64,000 nt of DNA. Origin: Lachnospiraceae bacterium. Its GTDB lineage: Bacteria; Bacillota; Clostridia; Lachnospirales; Lachnospiraceae. The DNA lies in the NCBI GenBank assembly GCA_017437065.1, contig JAFSBX010000141.1:62001-126000 (forward strand), written 5' to 3'. The translations under genes were made by a program, and so were the position numbers. Shown here in pieces: positions 1-8,939 of the stretch. The notes beneath the pieces were generated by a model. It ran no database searches and was not told the DNA's origin. It saw nothing but the letters and a program-made list of their open reading frames with translations. The first letter of the stretch is position 1; every line of letters begins with the position of its first letter.

Positions 1-1
1 C

Positions 2-328
2 AAAGCATTAGGCTGTATTGACTGGAATAAAAGTGCAGTAGAAATCGAAAGACTGATTCGAGGCTTAAATTCCTGGCCAAGTGCGTATACTACATTTAAG
101 GGAAAAACCTTAAAAATATGGGAAGCAGATGTAGTGGAAAAGAGTGCTGACGGAGAGCCGGGCAGCATTGCGGAAGTGACAAAAACGGATATTACAGTAA
201 ATACGGGAGAAGGGCAGCTTACACTAAAGAGTATACAGTTAGAAGGAAAGAAACGAATGGAAGTAAAAGATTTCTTACTGGGATACAAAGTTGAAACAGG
301 AGAAACTCTAGGAATATCGGAACAGTAA
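2..328 (+). CDS. fmt: Methionyl-tRNA formyltransferase, C-terminal part
   Basis: This is the 3' end of a gene whose start lies before the window; about 108 residues are readable in the frame starting at base 2 and it stops at 326-328. Features such as GCIDWNKSAVEIERLIRGLNSWPSAYT are typical of the C-terminal tRNA-binding OB-fold domain of Fmt, which adds a formyl group to initiator Met-tRNA in the cytosol; here only the short pieces IDWNKSA, RLIRGLNSWP and AYTTF are needed to recognise it. The catalytic domain is not in view. Its position just ahead of a zinc metallopeptidase, rsmB and rlmN matches the usual Firmicutes def-fmt-yugP-rsmB-rlmN order, which supports the call. Confidence 0.9.
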   Translation, partial: KALGCIDWNKSAVEIERLIRGLNSWPSAYTTFKGKTLKIWEADVVEKSADGEPGSIAEVTKTDITVNTGEGQLTLKSIQLEGKKRMEVKDFLLGYKVETGETLGISEQ

Positions 329-357
329 TTAATGCATAGAAAGAAAGGGAAATGATT

Positions 358-1056
358 ATGCCGGGATTTTACGGATTTTATTTTGATCCAACTTATTATT
401 TAGTGTTAATTGGTGCAGTTCTTTGTATGTGGGCAAGTTTTAGGGTGAACAGCACCTTTAAGAAGTACAGCAGAGTAAAAAGTCGAAGCAATATGACAGG
501 AGCACAGGCAGCGGCAGAACTTTTACAGAGACAGGGAATTTTTGATGTACAGATTGAACATGTAAATGGAAATCTGACAGACCATTATGATCCAAGGTCT
601 AAAGTACTTAGACTTTCGGATGCGACTTATTCTTCAACTTCTGTAGCGGCTATTGGTGTAGCAGCTCATGAATGCGGACATGCCATTCAGCATAACGAAG
701 AATATCTGCCACTAAAGATAAGAAGTACAATTGTTCCTTTCGCTAATTTTGGCTGTCGTTTTGGGATTCCAATTATTTTACTGGGACTTTTCTTAGGGCA
801 GTTTTTTGTGGAATTGGGTATCTGGGTATTTGCTATTTCCGTTTTATTCCAGATTATTACCCTTCCGGTAGAATTTAATGCTTCCGGCAGGGCAGTGGCT
901 TTGCTTTCGGATTATGGTATTTTGGACAGCGAAGAAAACGGACAGTGCAAAAAGGTACTGCGTGCGGCGGCACTTACTTACGTAGCAGCGGCAGCGTCTT
1001 CCATATTACAGCTTTTAAGGCTAATTCTTTTATTCGGTAACAGAAGAGATGATTAG
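358..1056 (+). CDS. Neutral zinc metallopeptidase, YugP type, membrane-bound
   Basis: A membrane protein of about 232 residues. It has a hydrophobic N-terminal segment (about residues 8-24), the zinc-binding motif HECGH at about residues 104-108, and further membrane segments at about 125-170 and near the C-terminus. This is the pattern of the YugP/PF04298 family, commonly found between fmt and rsmB. Substrate and role are not established. An ATG at 352 is also possible but lies only one base after the AAAGGGA ribosome binding site, so the ATG at 358 (7 bases spacing) is preferred. The protein starts 29 bases after fmt and is probably cotranscribed. Confidence 0.85.
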   Translation: MPGFYGFYFDPTYYLVLIGAVLCMWASFRVNSTFKKYSRVKSRSNMTGAQAAAELLQRQGIFDVQIEHVNGNLTDHYDPRSKVLRLSDATYSSTSVAAIGVAAHECGHAIQHNEEYLPLKIRSTIVPFANFGCRFGIPIILLGLFLGQFFVELGIWVFAISVLFQIITLPVEFNASGRAVALLSDYGILDSEENGQCKKVLRAAALTYVAAAASSILQLLRLILLFGNRRDD

Positions 1057-1155
1057 TAAGCGTCCTGTATGTTCTGCATATCTTTAGATTAAAATAGATT
1101 GGGTTATATGCAGAGCAGGATATGGGAAGGAAAGTTAAAAGGCAGGTTATATATA

Positions 1156-2511
1156 TTGGAAAATACACGGGAAATTATATTGGATATGCTGATGGAAATC
1201 ACGGCGGCAAAAGAATATAGCCATAAAGTGATAGGACAGGTTTTGGAAAAGTATAATTATATGAGCGGACAGGATAAAGCGTTCATGAAAAGAGTTACGG
1301 AAGGGACGATTGAACGTCAGATACAAATTGACTACATCCTGAATTCTTTTTCTAATGTAAAGGTCAATAAAATGAAGCCCCTGATTCGCAATTTACTGCG
1401 TATGAGCGTGTATCAGCTTTTGTTCATGGAAAGCATACCCGACAGTGCGGTATGTAATGAAGCGGTAAAACTGGCGGTAAAACGTAAATTTCATAATTTA
1501 AAAGGATTTGTAAACGGAGTGCTGAGAAATATTGCAAGAAATAAAGAAACTATTCAATATCCCGACAAACAAAAAGAACCTGTAAAAGCACTCTCCATAA
1601 TGTATTCCTGTCCGGAATGGATAGTAGAAATGTGGATAAAGGAGTACGGAGTGGAACTTTGTGAGGATATATTGCAGGCACTTTTGGAAATCCATCCGGT
1701 GACGGTCAGATTTGATGAAACATTAGTGGAAAAAGAACTGGAAGAAGTGTTGACAGAGTTGCAAAAAAAGGCAAAGCATGTGGATAAGCAGCCGTATCTT
1801 CCTTATGCTTATACAGTTACCGGAGCGGAAGGATTTGCAAATATTCCGGCATTTGTGGAAGGAAAGTTTACTGTGCAGGATGTCAGTTCCATGCTGGCCG
1901 TAGAGGCAGCAGGAATCAGGAAAGGTGACTTTGTACTGGATGTGTGTGCAGCACCCGGTGGAAAAAGTCTTCATGCGGCAACCAAAACCGGGGAAAGAGG
2001 ACGTGTGGAAGCCAGAGATGTCACCGAAAGAAAAACGGATTTAATAGAAGAAAACAAGAGGCGGCTGAAAAAAGATTGGGTGGAAACCAAAGTCTGGGAT
2101 GCAGCCGTTTTGGATGAAAGCATGATAGAGCGTGCGGATGTAGTACTTGCAGATGTGCCTTGTTCAGGCCTTGGTATTCTTGGGAAAAAGAGAGACATTA
2201 AATATCGGGTAAGCGAAGAGTCTTTGGAAGAGGTTGCAAAACTTCAAAAGAAGATTATCGACACAGTCTGGCAGTATGTAAAGCCGGGCGGAACGCTTCT
2301 TTATAGTACCTGTACCATCAATCGGGTGGAAAATCAGGATATGGTTTTATATATTACAGAAAAGTATCCTTTTGAGACAGAGAGTTTAAATGACTATCTG
2401 CCCCGTGAACTGTGGAATGAAACAACAGAAAAAGGATTTTTACAGTTTCTGCCGGGAGTGCAGGAAAGCGACGGCTTTTTTATTGCAAGATTAAGGAGAA
2501 AAGCTGAGTAA
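1156..2511 (+). CDS. rsmB: 16S rRNA m5C967 methyltransferase RsmB
   Basis: About 451 residues. An N-terminal NusB-like helical domain (about 1-130) is followed by a Rossmann-fold SAM methyltransferase. Motif I is DVCAAPGGKS, the motif IV cysteine is in ADVPCSGLG, and the catalytic motif VI cysteine is in YSTCTI; both cysteines needed for m5C chemistry are present. It methylates C967 of 16S rRNA. The open frame extends upstream to an ATG at 1099, but the family normally begins close to the NTREI motif, and a TTG at 1156 sits 9 bases after AAAGGCAGG; I therefore prefer the TTG, with moderate confidence. It is followed 17 bases later by rlmN. Confidence 0.9.
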   Translation: MENTREIILDMLMEITAAKEYSHKVIGQVLEKYNYMSGQDKAFMKRVTEGTIERQIQIDYILNSFSNVKVNKMKPLIRNLLRMSVYQLLFMESIPDSAVCNEAVKLAVKRKFHNLKGFVNGVLRNIARNKETIQYPDKQKEPVKALSIMYSCPEWIVEMWIKEYGVELCEDILQALLEIHPVTVRFDETLVEKELEEVLTELQKKAKHVDKQPYLPYAYTVTGAEGFANIPAFVEGKFTVQDVSSMLAVEAAGIRKGDFVLDVCAAPGGKSLHAATKTGERGRVEARDVTERKTDLIEENKRRLKKDWVETKVWDAAVLDESMIERADVVLADVPCSGLGILGKKRDIKYRVSEESLEEVAKLQKKIIDTVWQYVKPGGTLLYSTCTINRVENQDMVLYITEKYPFETESLNDYLPRELWNETTEKGFLQFLPGVQESDGFFIARLRRKAE

Positions 2512-2528
2512 AGTTTTGGAGAAAAATT

Positions 2529-3566
2529 ATGGAAAAAACAGATATAAAATCTCTGACATTGGAAGAATTACAGGCAGAGATGCAGAAACTTTCGGAAAAG
2601 CCTTTCCGGGCAAAACAGATTTACGAGTGGATGCACAAAAAACTGGCAAGAAGTTTTGAGGAAATGACAAATGTATCCAAGGAGCTACGAAAAAAGTGTG
2701 AAGAAAATTATGAATTTACGGCACTACATGCAGTACAGGTGCAGGAGTCAAAAATAGACGGAACAAAGAAATTTTTATTTGAGCTGGCAGATGGAAATGT
2801 GGTAGAAAGCGTATGGATGAAATACAAGCATGGCAATTCTGTGTGTATTTCTTCTCAGGTAGGCTGCAGGATGGGATGTCGCTTTTGCGCGTCTACGCTG
2901 GATGGTTTGGAACGGTCACTGCTTCCTTCGGAAATGTTAGACCAGATTTATGAAATTACCAGACTGACCGGAGAGCGTGTTTCCAATGTAGTTGTCATGG
3001 GAACCGGAGAGCCGATGGATAATTATGATAATCTGTTGAAGTTTTTAAAGCTACTGACGGATGAAAACGGACTGAACATCAGTCAGAGAAATATTACGGT
3101 ATCTACCTGTGGATTAGTACCACGGATGCGGCAGCTTGCAGAGGAACAATTACAAATAACACTGGCGTTATCTTTACATGCAACAACAGATGAAAAAAGA
3201 AGAAAATTAATGCCGATAGCCAATAAATACGGACTGGATGAGCTGATGGAAGCTTGTGCATACTATTTTGAAAAGACAGGAAGAAGGATTACATTTGAAT
3301 ACAGTCTGGTAGGCGGTGTCAACGATACGGATGAGGATGCAAAAGAGCTGATAGAGTTAGTAAAGCCCTTGAATTGTCATGTAAATCTCATTCCGGTAAA
3401 CCCCATTGCAGAGCGCGATTACGTGGAATCTGCAATGGAACAGGTGCAGGCATTTAAAAATAAACTTGAAAAAAACAAAATAAATGTTACCGTACGTAGA
3501 GAAATGGGAAGGGATATAGATGGTGCTTGTGGTCAACTTAGACGTAAGCATACAAAGAATATCTGA
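2529..3566 (+). CDS. rlmN: Dual-specificity rRNA/tRNA adenine C2 methyltransferase RlmN
   Basis: A radical-SAM enzyme of 345 residues, normal length for the family. The cluster-binding CxxxCxxC is CRMGCRFC at about residues 113-120, followed by the GTGEP glycine-rich motif and SLHA. The C-terminal catalytic cysteine in GACGQL (about C334), which forms the methyl carrier/covalent intermediate pair with C-type residues of the core, is present. It methylates A2503 of 23S rRNA and A37 of some tRNAs. In related genomes rlmN is directly followed by the PP2C phosphatase gene; here about 2.5 kb separate them because of an inserted two-gene unit. Confidence 0.95.
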   Translation: MEKTDIKSLTLEELQAEMQKLSEKPFRAKQIYEWMHKKLARSFEEMTNVSKELRKKCEENYEFTALHAVQVQESKIDGTKKFLFELADGNVVESVWMKYKHGNSVCISSQVGCRMGCRFCASTLDGLERSLLPSEMLDQIYEITRLTGERVSNVVVMGTGEPMDNYDNLLKFLKLLTDENGLNISQRNITVSTCGLVPRMRQLAEEQLQITLALSLHATTDEKRRKLMPIANKYGLDELMEACAYYFEKTGRRITFEYSLVGGVNDTDEDAKELIELVKPLNCHVNLIPVNPIAERDYVESAMEQVQAFKNKLEKNKINVTVRREMGRDIDGACGQLRRKHTKNI

Positions 3567-3615
3567 GATGGATGAAAAAAATGTATTATTTGAGTGATTT
3601 ACGTTTCGGTAAGAT

Positions 3616-3643
3616 TTGAAATAATAAGATATATTAATATATT
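3616..3643 (+). promoter_or_regulatory. Putative sigma-A promoter of the ATPase/partner insert
   Basis: TTGAAA at 3616-3621 and TATATT at 3638-3643 are separated by 16 bases, 27 bases before the ATPase start codon. The surrounding region is strongly A+T rich, which makes chance matches likelier, but a private promoter fits an inserted unit inside an older operon. Confidence 0.45.
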
Positions 3644-3669
3644 TAGAGAGGAATTATGAGGAGAAGAAG

Positions 3670-5058
3670 ATGCAGATTTGGATAGGAGTAGAAAATTTTG
3701 CCAAAATTGAAAGTGCGAAAATTTGTATTAATAACTATACTGTTTTAGTTGGTCCCAATAATAGTGGTAAGACTTTTTTAATGCAACTCATGCAAGGGAT
3801 GAGTAAAAAGTTAGTTTATATGATGGATGAAACTATAATGAGTATCTTGTTGGCAAATAAATGTGAAGCATATAAAGAATATGTTATTTGCTCTGAAAAT
3901 ATTGCAGAATTAGTTTCTCATATTAATTCGAAACTTTCATGTGAAAAAGAAAAAATCATAAAAGAAATATTTGGGAAAAATATTGTTATAGAAAAATTGT
4001 ATATTGATATTTCGATGGAAGAAAGTGATGTATATAGTCTATTAATGATTGATGTTGCTGGAAAAAATGCCATAGAAAATATAAAACGATTTACAGAAGG
4101 ATTTGAACCGGTTGCAGTTGAAATTTTCAGTAAAGTGCAAATGGGAATGGTAACCATTGTGACAAAAAAAAGTACAGATAGTCAAGAAATAACCCCCATG
4201 GCTATATTAGGAGCATTTGAGAAGGATGAAATGGGGGCGTTAAAGAGTGCACTGCATTCAGTTGTTGATATTGAAAGTTTATTTTTACCAGCATCAAGAA
4301 CCGGATTAATGTTACTATATAGAGAGTTTTTTGCAAAAAAAACAGATAAGGAACTTGCTTTTGTTGTTAAAGAAAATAGACTTGTTGAGGATAAAGAACA
4401 TCTTGCTAATTTGACGCAACCGGTATATGAATTTTTACGTTTTTTGCAGACTTATTCAGAGCGCGAGGACATGCGAAAAAAATTTGAAAAGGAGCTAATT
4501 TTTTTTGAGGAACAACTAATAGAAGGACATATTAGTGTAGATGAGCAAGGTGTTTTTTCGTATAGTTCCGAAAATGAAAATAATAATGTTCCGATGTATT
4601 TAGCATCATCTATGATTAATGAAGTAGCACCTTTAATTTTGGCGATTACATCTCAAAATGTATACAACAGGTTGATTATAGATGAAGTAGAAGCAAGTCT
4701 GCATCCACAAAAACAGTTGGAACTTGTTCGATTTTTGAACCGATTAAGTAACAAGGGGATGCAGATTATTGTAAGTACACATAGTGATACATTCGTTTCT
4801 AAATTGAATAATTTATATATTTTGTCGGAAATGGTAAAAACAAATGAAGTTGATATTTTAGAACAATTTAATTTAGAAAAAGAGGATTTGATTTCTACTG
4901 AAAAACTATTTGTGTATGAGTTTGTAAACCAGTCAAATGGAAAGAGTGTCGTAAGGGAGATTAAAGCCAATGAAAAGATGGGGTATCAATTTGACTTGTT
5001 TACAGCCTCAGCAATGCATCTTTATGAGGAAGCGAATAAATTAGGAGAAATAAAATAA
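3670..5058 (+). CDS. AAA family P-loop ATPase (SMC/OLD-like), unknown role
   Basis: A 462-residue ATPase of the ABC/SMC-like AAA_15/AAA_21 type. The Walker A motif is GPNNSGKT at residues 28-35, the Walker B is LIIDEVEASLHP with D338 and E339, and the switch histidine motif STHSD is at 369-373. The middle 200-300 region is charged and probably helical. No TOPRIM domain follows, so it is not a complete OLD nuclease. The gene is visibly richer in A+T than its neighbours and sits with the next gene inside the conserved rlmN-prpC operon. ATPases of this type often pair with an effector in defence modules (RloAB, PARIS, Septu, Gabija), but assignment of that role here is inference. The start is supported by GAGGAGAAGAAG just upstream. 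Confidence 0.7.
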   Translation: MQIWIGVENFAKIESAKICINNYTVLVGPNNSGKTFLMQLMQGMSKKLVYMMDETIMSILLANKCEAYKEYVICSENIAELVSHINSKLSCEKEKIIKEIFGKNIVIEKLYIDISMEESDVYSLLMIDVAGKNAIENIKRFTEGFEPVAVEIFSKVQMGMVTIVTKKSTDSQEITPMAILGAFEKDEMGALKSALHSVVDIESLFLPASRTGLMLLYREFFAKKTDKELAFVVKENRLVEDKEHLANLTQPVYEFLRFLQTYSEREDMRKKFEKELIFFEEQLIEGHISVDEQGVFSYSSENENNNVPMYLASSMINEVAPLILAITSQNVYNRLIIDEVEASLHPQKQLELVRFLNRLSNKGMQIIVSTHSDTFVSKLNNLYILSEMVKTNEVDILEQFNLEKEDLISTEKLFVYEFVNQSNGKSVVREIKANEKMGYQFDLFTASAMHLYEEANKLGEIK

Positions 5059-5784
5059 ATGATAAATCTGGTTTTTCGAGAATTTACTCCACTAAAATCT
5101 GTTGAAAAAAATATTTTATATAAAGTGGATAAAGATGTAATCGTAAAATTTATTGAGCAACATGAGGTCACTAAAGAAATTGTTAATGTATATTTTGGTT
5201 TAAAAGATGGACAATATGGAATTTATGCTAATGAATACAGACGTCCGGGAACACAAAAAGAAGGATGTAAAACAACAGATGTTTTATCATGTGTGGTAGA
5301 CGAGCAGAAAAAAGAAATTAAATCTCTTATTTTTGATGTGAAAAGTAATATTTCTGCGTTTAGTGATGACTTGTCGAAAACAGAAGCTATGATAACTGCA
5401 ATAAAGGAAGTGCGTGATTTTATAGAGCAAATTCGTGCAGAATTATTACATAAGGATAGTTTTTTATTATATTATAAAGCTGATGGTTATGTGGAAGAAG
5501 AACGTGTTGGAATAGTCACTAAAAGTTTTGAATCTGAGAAATTCAAAAGAGTTGCAGAAAAACTTGAGCGAATGGTAACAGAAGAGGATACAGATGTTCC
5601 GACATTGGTTTCATATAAGTTGAAAAATAACATTAGGGCATATAGGACAGAAATTGAGCCATTATATAATTTTGCAGACAAAAAGATTGTGCTTAATAAA
5701 ACTACTTATCAGCTAAAAGTCTTTGTATTACAGAAAATAAATGATACAGATTATGAAATAACAATAAAAATGGCTAATGAATGA
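5059..5784 (+). CDS. Unrecognised partner of the AAA ATPase
   Basis: A 241-residue protein with no signal peptide or membrane segment. It starts at the base following the ATPase stop codon, so the two are almost certainly translated together. I do not recognise a family. It has no visible HNH, TOPRIM or HEPN motif. One hint is a possible PD-(D/E)xK-like core: an acidic residue at D81 in SCVVDEQKK, then SLIFDVKSN with D93-V-K95 on a predicted strand; this is weak. A helical region follows (about 100-130) and a second mixed segment (about 170-241). Base composition is as A+T rich as the ATPase gene. Possible roles are an effector or regulator of the ATPase. Confidence 0.6.
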   Translation: MINLVFREFTPLKSVEKNILYKVDKDVIVKFIEQHEVTKEIVNVYFGLKDGQYGIYANEYRRPGTQKEGCKTTDVLSCVVDEQKKEIKSLIFDVKSNISAFSDDLSKTEAMITAIKEVRDFIEQIRAELLHKDSFLLYYKADGYVEEERVGIVTKSFESEKFKRVAEKLERMVTEEDTDVPTLVSYKLKNNIRAYRTEIEPLYNFADKKIVLNKTTYQLKVFVLQKINDTDYEITIKMANE

Positions 5785-6037
5785 CAGTAAGGTATTAAAT
5801 AAGAACAAGGCAAAGGCCGAGTGATGAGAAAGGGAGTTTTTTCTTGCCCATTTACTGTTTATATGCTAATATTTGATGATGTAAAATAGTATAATTTACT
5901 AAAAAGTGTGATTATATAGAATAATGCATTCATAAGTCACGCAGAGGGAATAAAGCCCTTGAAAAGTGGTAAATTACTAATTAATGAAGACATAAAAAAG
6001 AAACAGACTTACGATAGGACTGACAGGAGGAAAAAAG

Positions 6038-6784
6038 GTGTTAAAGACATTCTCCATAACGGATATTGGACAAAAGAGAAAATTAAATCAGGATTATGTT
6101 TATACATCGGAAATGCCAATCGGCAATCTGTCAAATGTATTTATTGTGGCAGATGGTATGGGAGGACATAATGCGGGAGATTACGCTTCCAAATATACGG
6201 TGGAAACAATTGTAGAGGAAATAGAGCGTTCTTTTGAAAAAAATCCTGTCAGAATATTGGAAAAAGCAATAGAAGAGGCAAACAGCCATATACGCAGGAA
6301 GGCAAGTGAAGATGAGTCTTTGAGCGGAATGGGGACAACAGTTGTTGTGGCTACCTGTATAGGAAAATATTTAAAAGTAGCAAATGTAGGCGACAGCAGA
6401 CTGTACATTGTGAATGATGAAATTACTCAGATTACAAGAGACCATTCTTTAGTGGAAGAAATGGTAAGAATGGGTGGAATTGACAGAGAAACTGCGAAAC
6501 ATCATCCGGATAAAAATATAATTACAAGGGCCGTAGGTGCCAAAGAGACAGTGGAAATCGACTTCTTTGATGTGGAATTAAAAGAAGGGGATGTTGTTCT
6601 TATGTGCTCGGACGGATTGACAAATATGCTTGAGGATGAAGAAATCCGTATGATTTTAAACGGTCAGAGGGACATTGTGGAAAAAGCACAGGAACTGGTG
6701 AAGGCAGCCAACAATAACGGAGGGAAAGATAACATAAGTGTTATAGTGATTGAACCTTTCGCGAAGGAGAGTAGTAAGCCATGA
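6038..6784 (+). CDS. prpC: PP2C-type protein serine/threonine phosphatase
   Basis: A 248-residue PPM/PP2C phosphatase. Metal-binding aspartates lie in ADGMGGHNAG, and the other family motifs are SGMGTT, VGDSRLY, RDHSLVEEM, MCSDGLTNML and GGKDNISV. It removes phosphate from targets of the adjacent PASTA kinase PrkC, and acts in the cytosol. The start is a GTG with a strong AGGAGG at 6025-6030. It overlaps prkC by four bases (ATGA), a sign of translational coupling. The 253 bases upstream hold a TATAAT at 5890-5895 without a clear -35 box; otherwise I see nothing there. Confidence 0.93.
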   Translation: MLKTFSITDIGQKRKLNQDYVYTSEMPIGNLSNVFIVADGMGGHNAGDYASKYTVETIVEEIERSFEKNPVRILEKAIEEANSHIRRKASEDESLSGMGTTVVVATCIGKYLKVANVGDSRLYIVNDEITQITRDHSLVEEMVRMGGIDRETAKHHPDKNIITRAVGAKETVEIDFFDVELKEGDVVLMCSDGLTNMLEDEEIRMILNGQRDIVEKAQELVKAANNNGGKDNISVIVIEPFAKESSKP

Positions 6785-8922
6785 TTAAAATTGGAATGAT
6801 AATAGGAGACCGCTATGAGATTTTGGAAAAAATCGGAACCGGCGGTATGTCCGATGTATATAAAGCAAAAGACCATAAGCTGAACCGTTTTGTTGCGGTA
6901 AAGGTGTTAAAACAGGAATTTAGTGAAAATGCTAATTTTGTTTCTAAATTCCGAATTGAAGCACAGGCGGCAGCAGGGTTAATGCACCCGAACATTGTAA
7001 ACGTATATGATGTTGGAGAGGAAAATGGCATTCATTATATTGTAATGGAGCTTGTGGAAGGTATTACACTGAAAAAATATATAGAGAAGAAGGCAAGGCT
7101 TTCCGTAAAAGAAGCAGTCAGCATTGCCATTCAGGTATCCATGGGAATTGAGGCAGCACATAACAGTCACATTATTCACAGGGATATTAAGCCGCAGAAT
7201 ATTATTATTTCCAAAGAAGGTAAAGTAAAAGTTACCGATTTTGGTATTGCAAAAGCGGCAACCAGTAATACAATAACTTCTAATGTTATGGGTTCGGTAC
7301 ATTACACATCACCGGAGCAGGCAAGAGGCGGTTACAGTGATGAAAAGAGTGATATTTATTCGCTCGGTATTACGATGTTTGAAATGCTTACGGGACGCGT
7401 GCCGTTTAACGGAGAAACTACTGTGGCAATTGCCATCAAGCATATACAGGAAGAAATGCCGTCTCCAAGAGAATATGTGTCTGAGATTCCAATTTGTGTG
7501 GAACAGATTGTATTTAAATGTTGTCAGAAGAGTCCGGACAGACGTTACCAGTCGATGGCAGAGTTGGTGGATGATTTGAAAAAAGCACTGATTACGCCGG
7601 ATGAGGATTTTGTAAAAGTAGTAGATCCGGATGAAGAGGCAAGTACAAAATTCATATCTGACAGGGATATGGCACAAATAAAAAGACAGTCGGAAAGACG
7701 GGAGTACATGGAAGAAGCCATGAGACTTAAGAGACAGTCTGATGTGGAGGATGAGGAGATAGAAGAAGACGAGGACGGAGATTATAGTGAGGATGACTAT
7801 GATGAGGATTATGATCCGAAAATGGAAAAACTCACTACTATCCTTGCTATTGTTGCAGCGGTTTTAATCGGTGGTATTATTCTTTTTCTGGTTGGAAAAA
7901 CAGTAGGACTTTTTTCGTTGGGAGATAACAGCGAAAAAGAAGAAAACAGCATTGTACCGGAAACACAAATAACTGAGCCGATAAACGAACAGGTGGAAAT
8001 GATTAATGTCATTGGTATGACGATGGAGGAAGCAAGAACAGCGTTAGTGAAGCTGGGGCTTAGTCCTGAATTTGATTATGTGGAATCGGATTCGGTAGAA
8101 GAAGGTATAGTAATCAGTGCAGATATATCTACAAGCACACTGGTGGATGTGAACTCTGTGGTAAAAGTGACAGTCAGTGCCGGACGAAAGGGTGTGGAAG
8201 TACCGGACGTGTCAGGAGTTTCTTATGCAGAAGCAGTAACTATGTTACAACAGAAAGGTTTTGTTGCAAATAAGGCAGAGAGTTATTCGTCCGAAGTAGA
8301 AAAAGGAAATGTTATTTCCCAGACACCGGCAGCGGGTGACAAAGCACCCAGTGGTTCGGCTGTGACAGTAAGAGTGAGTCTTGGTGCGGAGGAAAATAAA
8401 GTCAGAGTACCAAATGTCATCGGATTAGATGAGGAAGATGCGACTGTATCATTGATAGAAGCCGGGTTAACTCCCGGTGTTGTGGAAGAGGTAAATAACG
8501 AAGATACAGCATTGACAGGATTGATTTGTTATCAGAGTTATTCGGTTGGATCCTATGTGGAAGCAGGAACAGTCGTAGATATGAAGTTAAGCATCGGGCC
8601 GAAGGCGGTAACTTATAAATATAATGGAAGTATTCAGGCACCGACAAAGGAAGAAGATCCGGATTATAAAGGTGATGTGAGTGTTCATGTGGTAATTACC
8701 AGTGCGGATGGAATGACCATTTTGGATACAACAACAAGTTCTTTTCCGATTTCCATCAATAGTGCGGGAATTAAATCGGCTACAGGAACCATCACTTTTA
8801 CTTATACAGTAACAACAGAACCGACAACATCAACAAATCCGGAAACGGGAGAAACCATTACCGTACCGGGAACCAGTATGGAAAAGACGGTAACAAGACC
8901 TATTGAATTTACCGAGGAATAA
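6781..8922 (+). CDS. prkC: PASTA-domain Ser/Thr protein kinase
   Basis: A 713-residue Hanks-type receptor kinase. The cytosolic kinase domain (about 10-275) has the glycine loop GTGGMSDVY, the catalytic lysine in VAVKVL, HRDIKPQN with HRD at 133-135, DFGIAKA and the SPEQARGG activation-loop region. An acidic linker (about 315-348) precedes a single membrane helix at about 350-372. Outside are three PASTA domains (about 400-605), the second and third with the VPDVSG and VPNVIG openings, and a Thr-rich C-terminal region. PrkC-type kinases sense muropeptides or lipid II and control growth, division and spore germination. The pairing with prpC and rsgA is the usual one. Confidence 0.95.
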   Translation: MIKIGMIIGDRYEILEKIGTGGMSDVYKAKDHKLNRFVAVKVLKQEFSENANFVSKFRIEAQAAAGLMHPNIVNVYDVGEENGIHYIVMELVEGITLKKYIEKKARLSVKEAVSIAIQVSMGIEAAHNSHIIHRDIKPQNIIISKEGKVKVTDFGIAKAATSNTITSNVMGSVHYTSPEQARGGYSDEKSDIYSLGITMFEMLTGRVPFNGETTVAIAIKHIQEEMPSPREYVSEIPICVEQIVFKCCQKSPDRRYQSMAELVDDLKKALITPDEDFVKVVDPDEEASTKFISDRDMAQIKRQSERREYMEEAMRLKRQSDVEDEEIEEDEDGDYSEDDYDEDYDPKMEKLTTILAIVAAVLIGGIILFLVGKTVGLFSLGDNSEKEENSIVPETQITEPINEQVEMINVIGMTMEEARTALVKLGLSPEFDYVESDSVEEGIVISADISTSTLVDVNSVVKVTVSAGRKGVEVPDVSGVSYAEAVTMLQQKGFVANKAESYSSEVEKGNVISQTPAAGDKAPSGSAVTVRVSLGAEENKVRVPNVIGLDEEDATVSLIEAGLTPGVVEEVNNEDTALTGLICYQSYSVGSYVEAGTVVDMKLSIGPKAVTYKYNGSIQAPTKEEDPDYKGDVSVHVVITSADGMTILDTTTSSFPISINSAGIKSATGTITFTYTVTTEPTTSTNPETGETITVPGTSMEKTVTRPIEFTEE

Positions 8923-8939
8923 ATAATAAGAAGGAATGT

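Noticed and set aside
5959-6171. 70-codon open frame ahead of and into prpC
   Set aside because: It overlaps the start of prpC in another frame, has no good ribosome binding site and no protein-like pattern.
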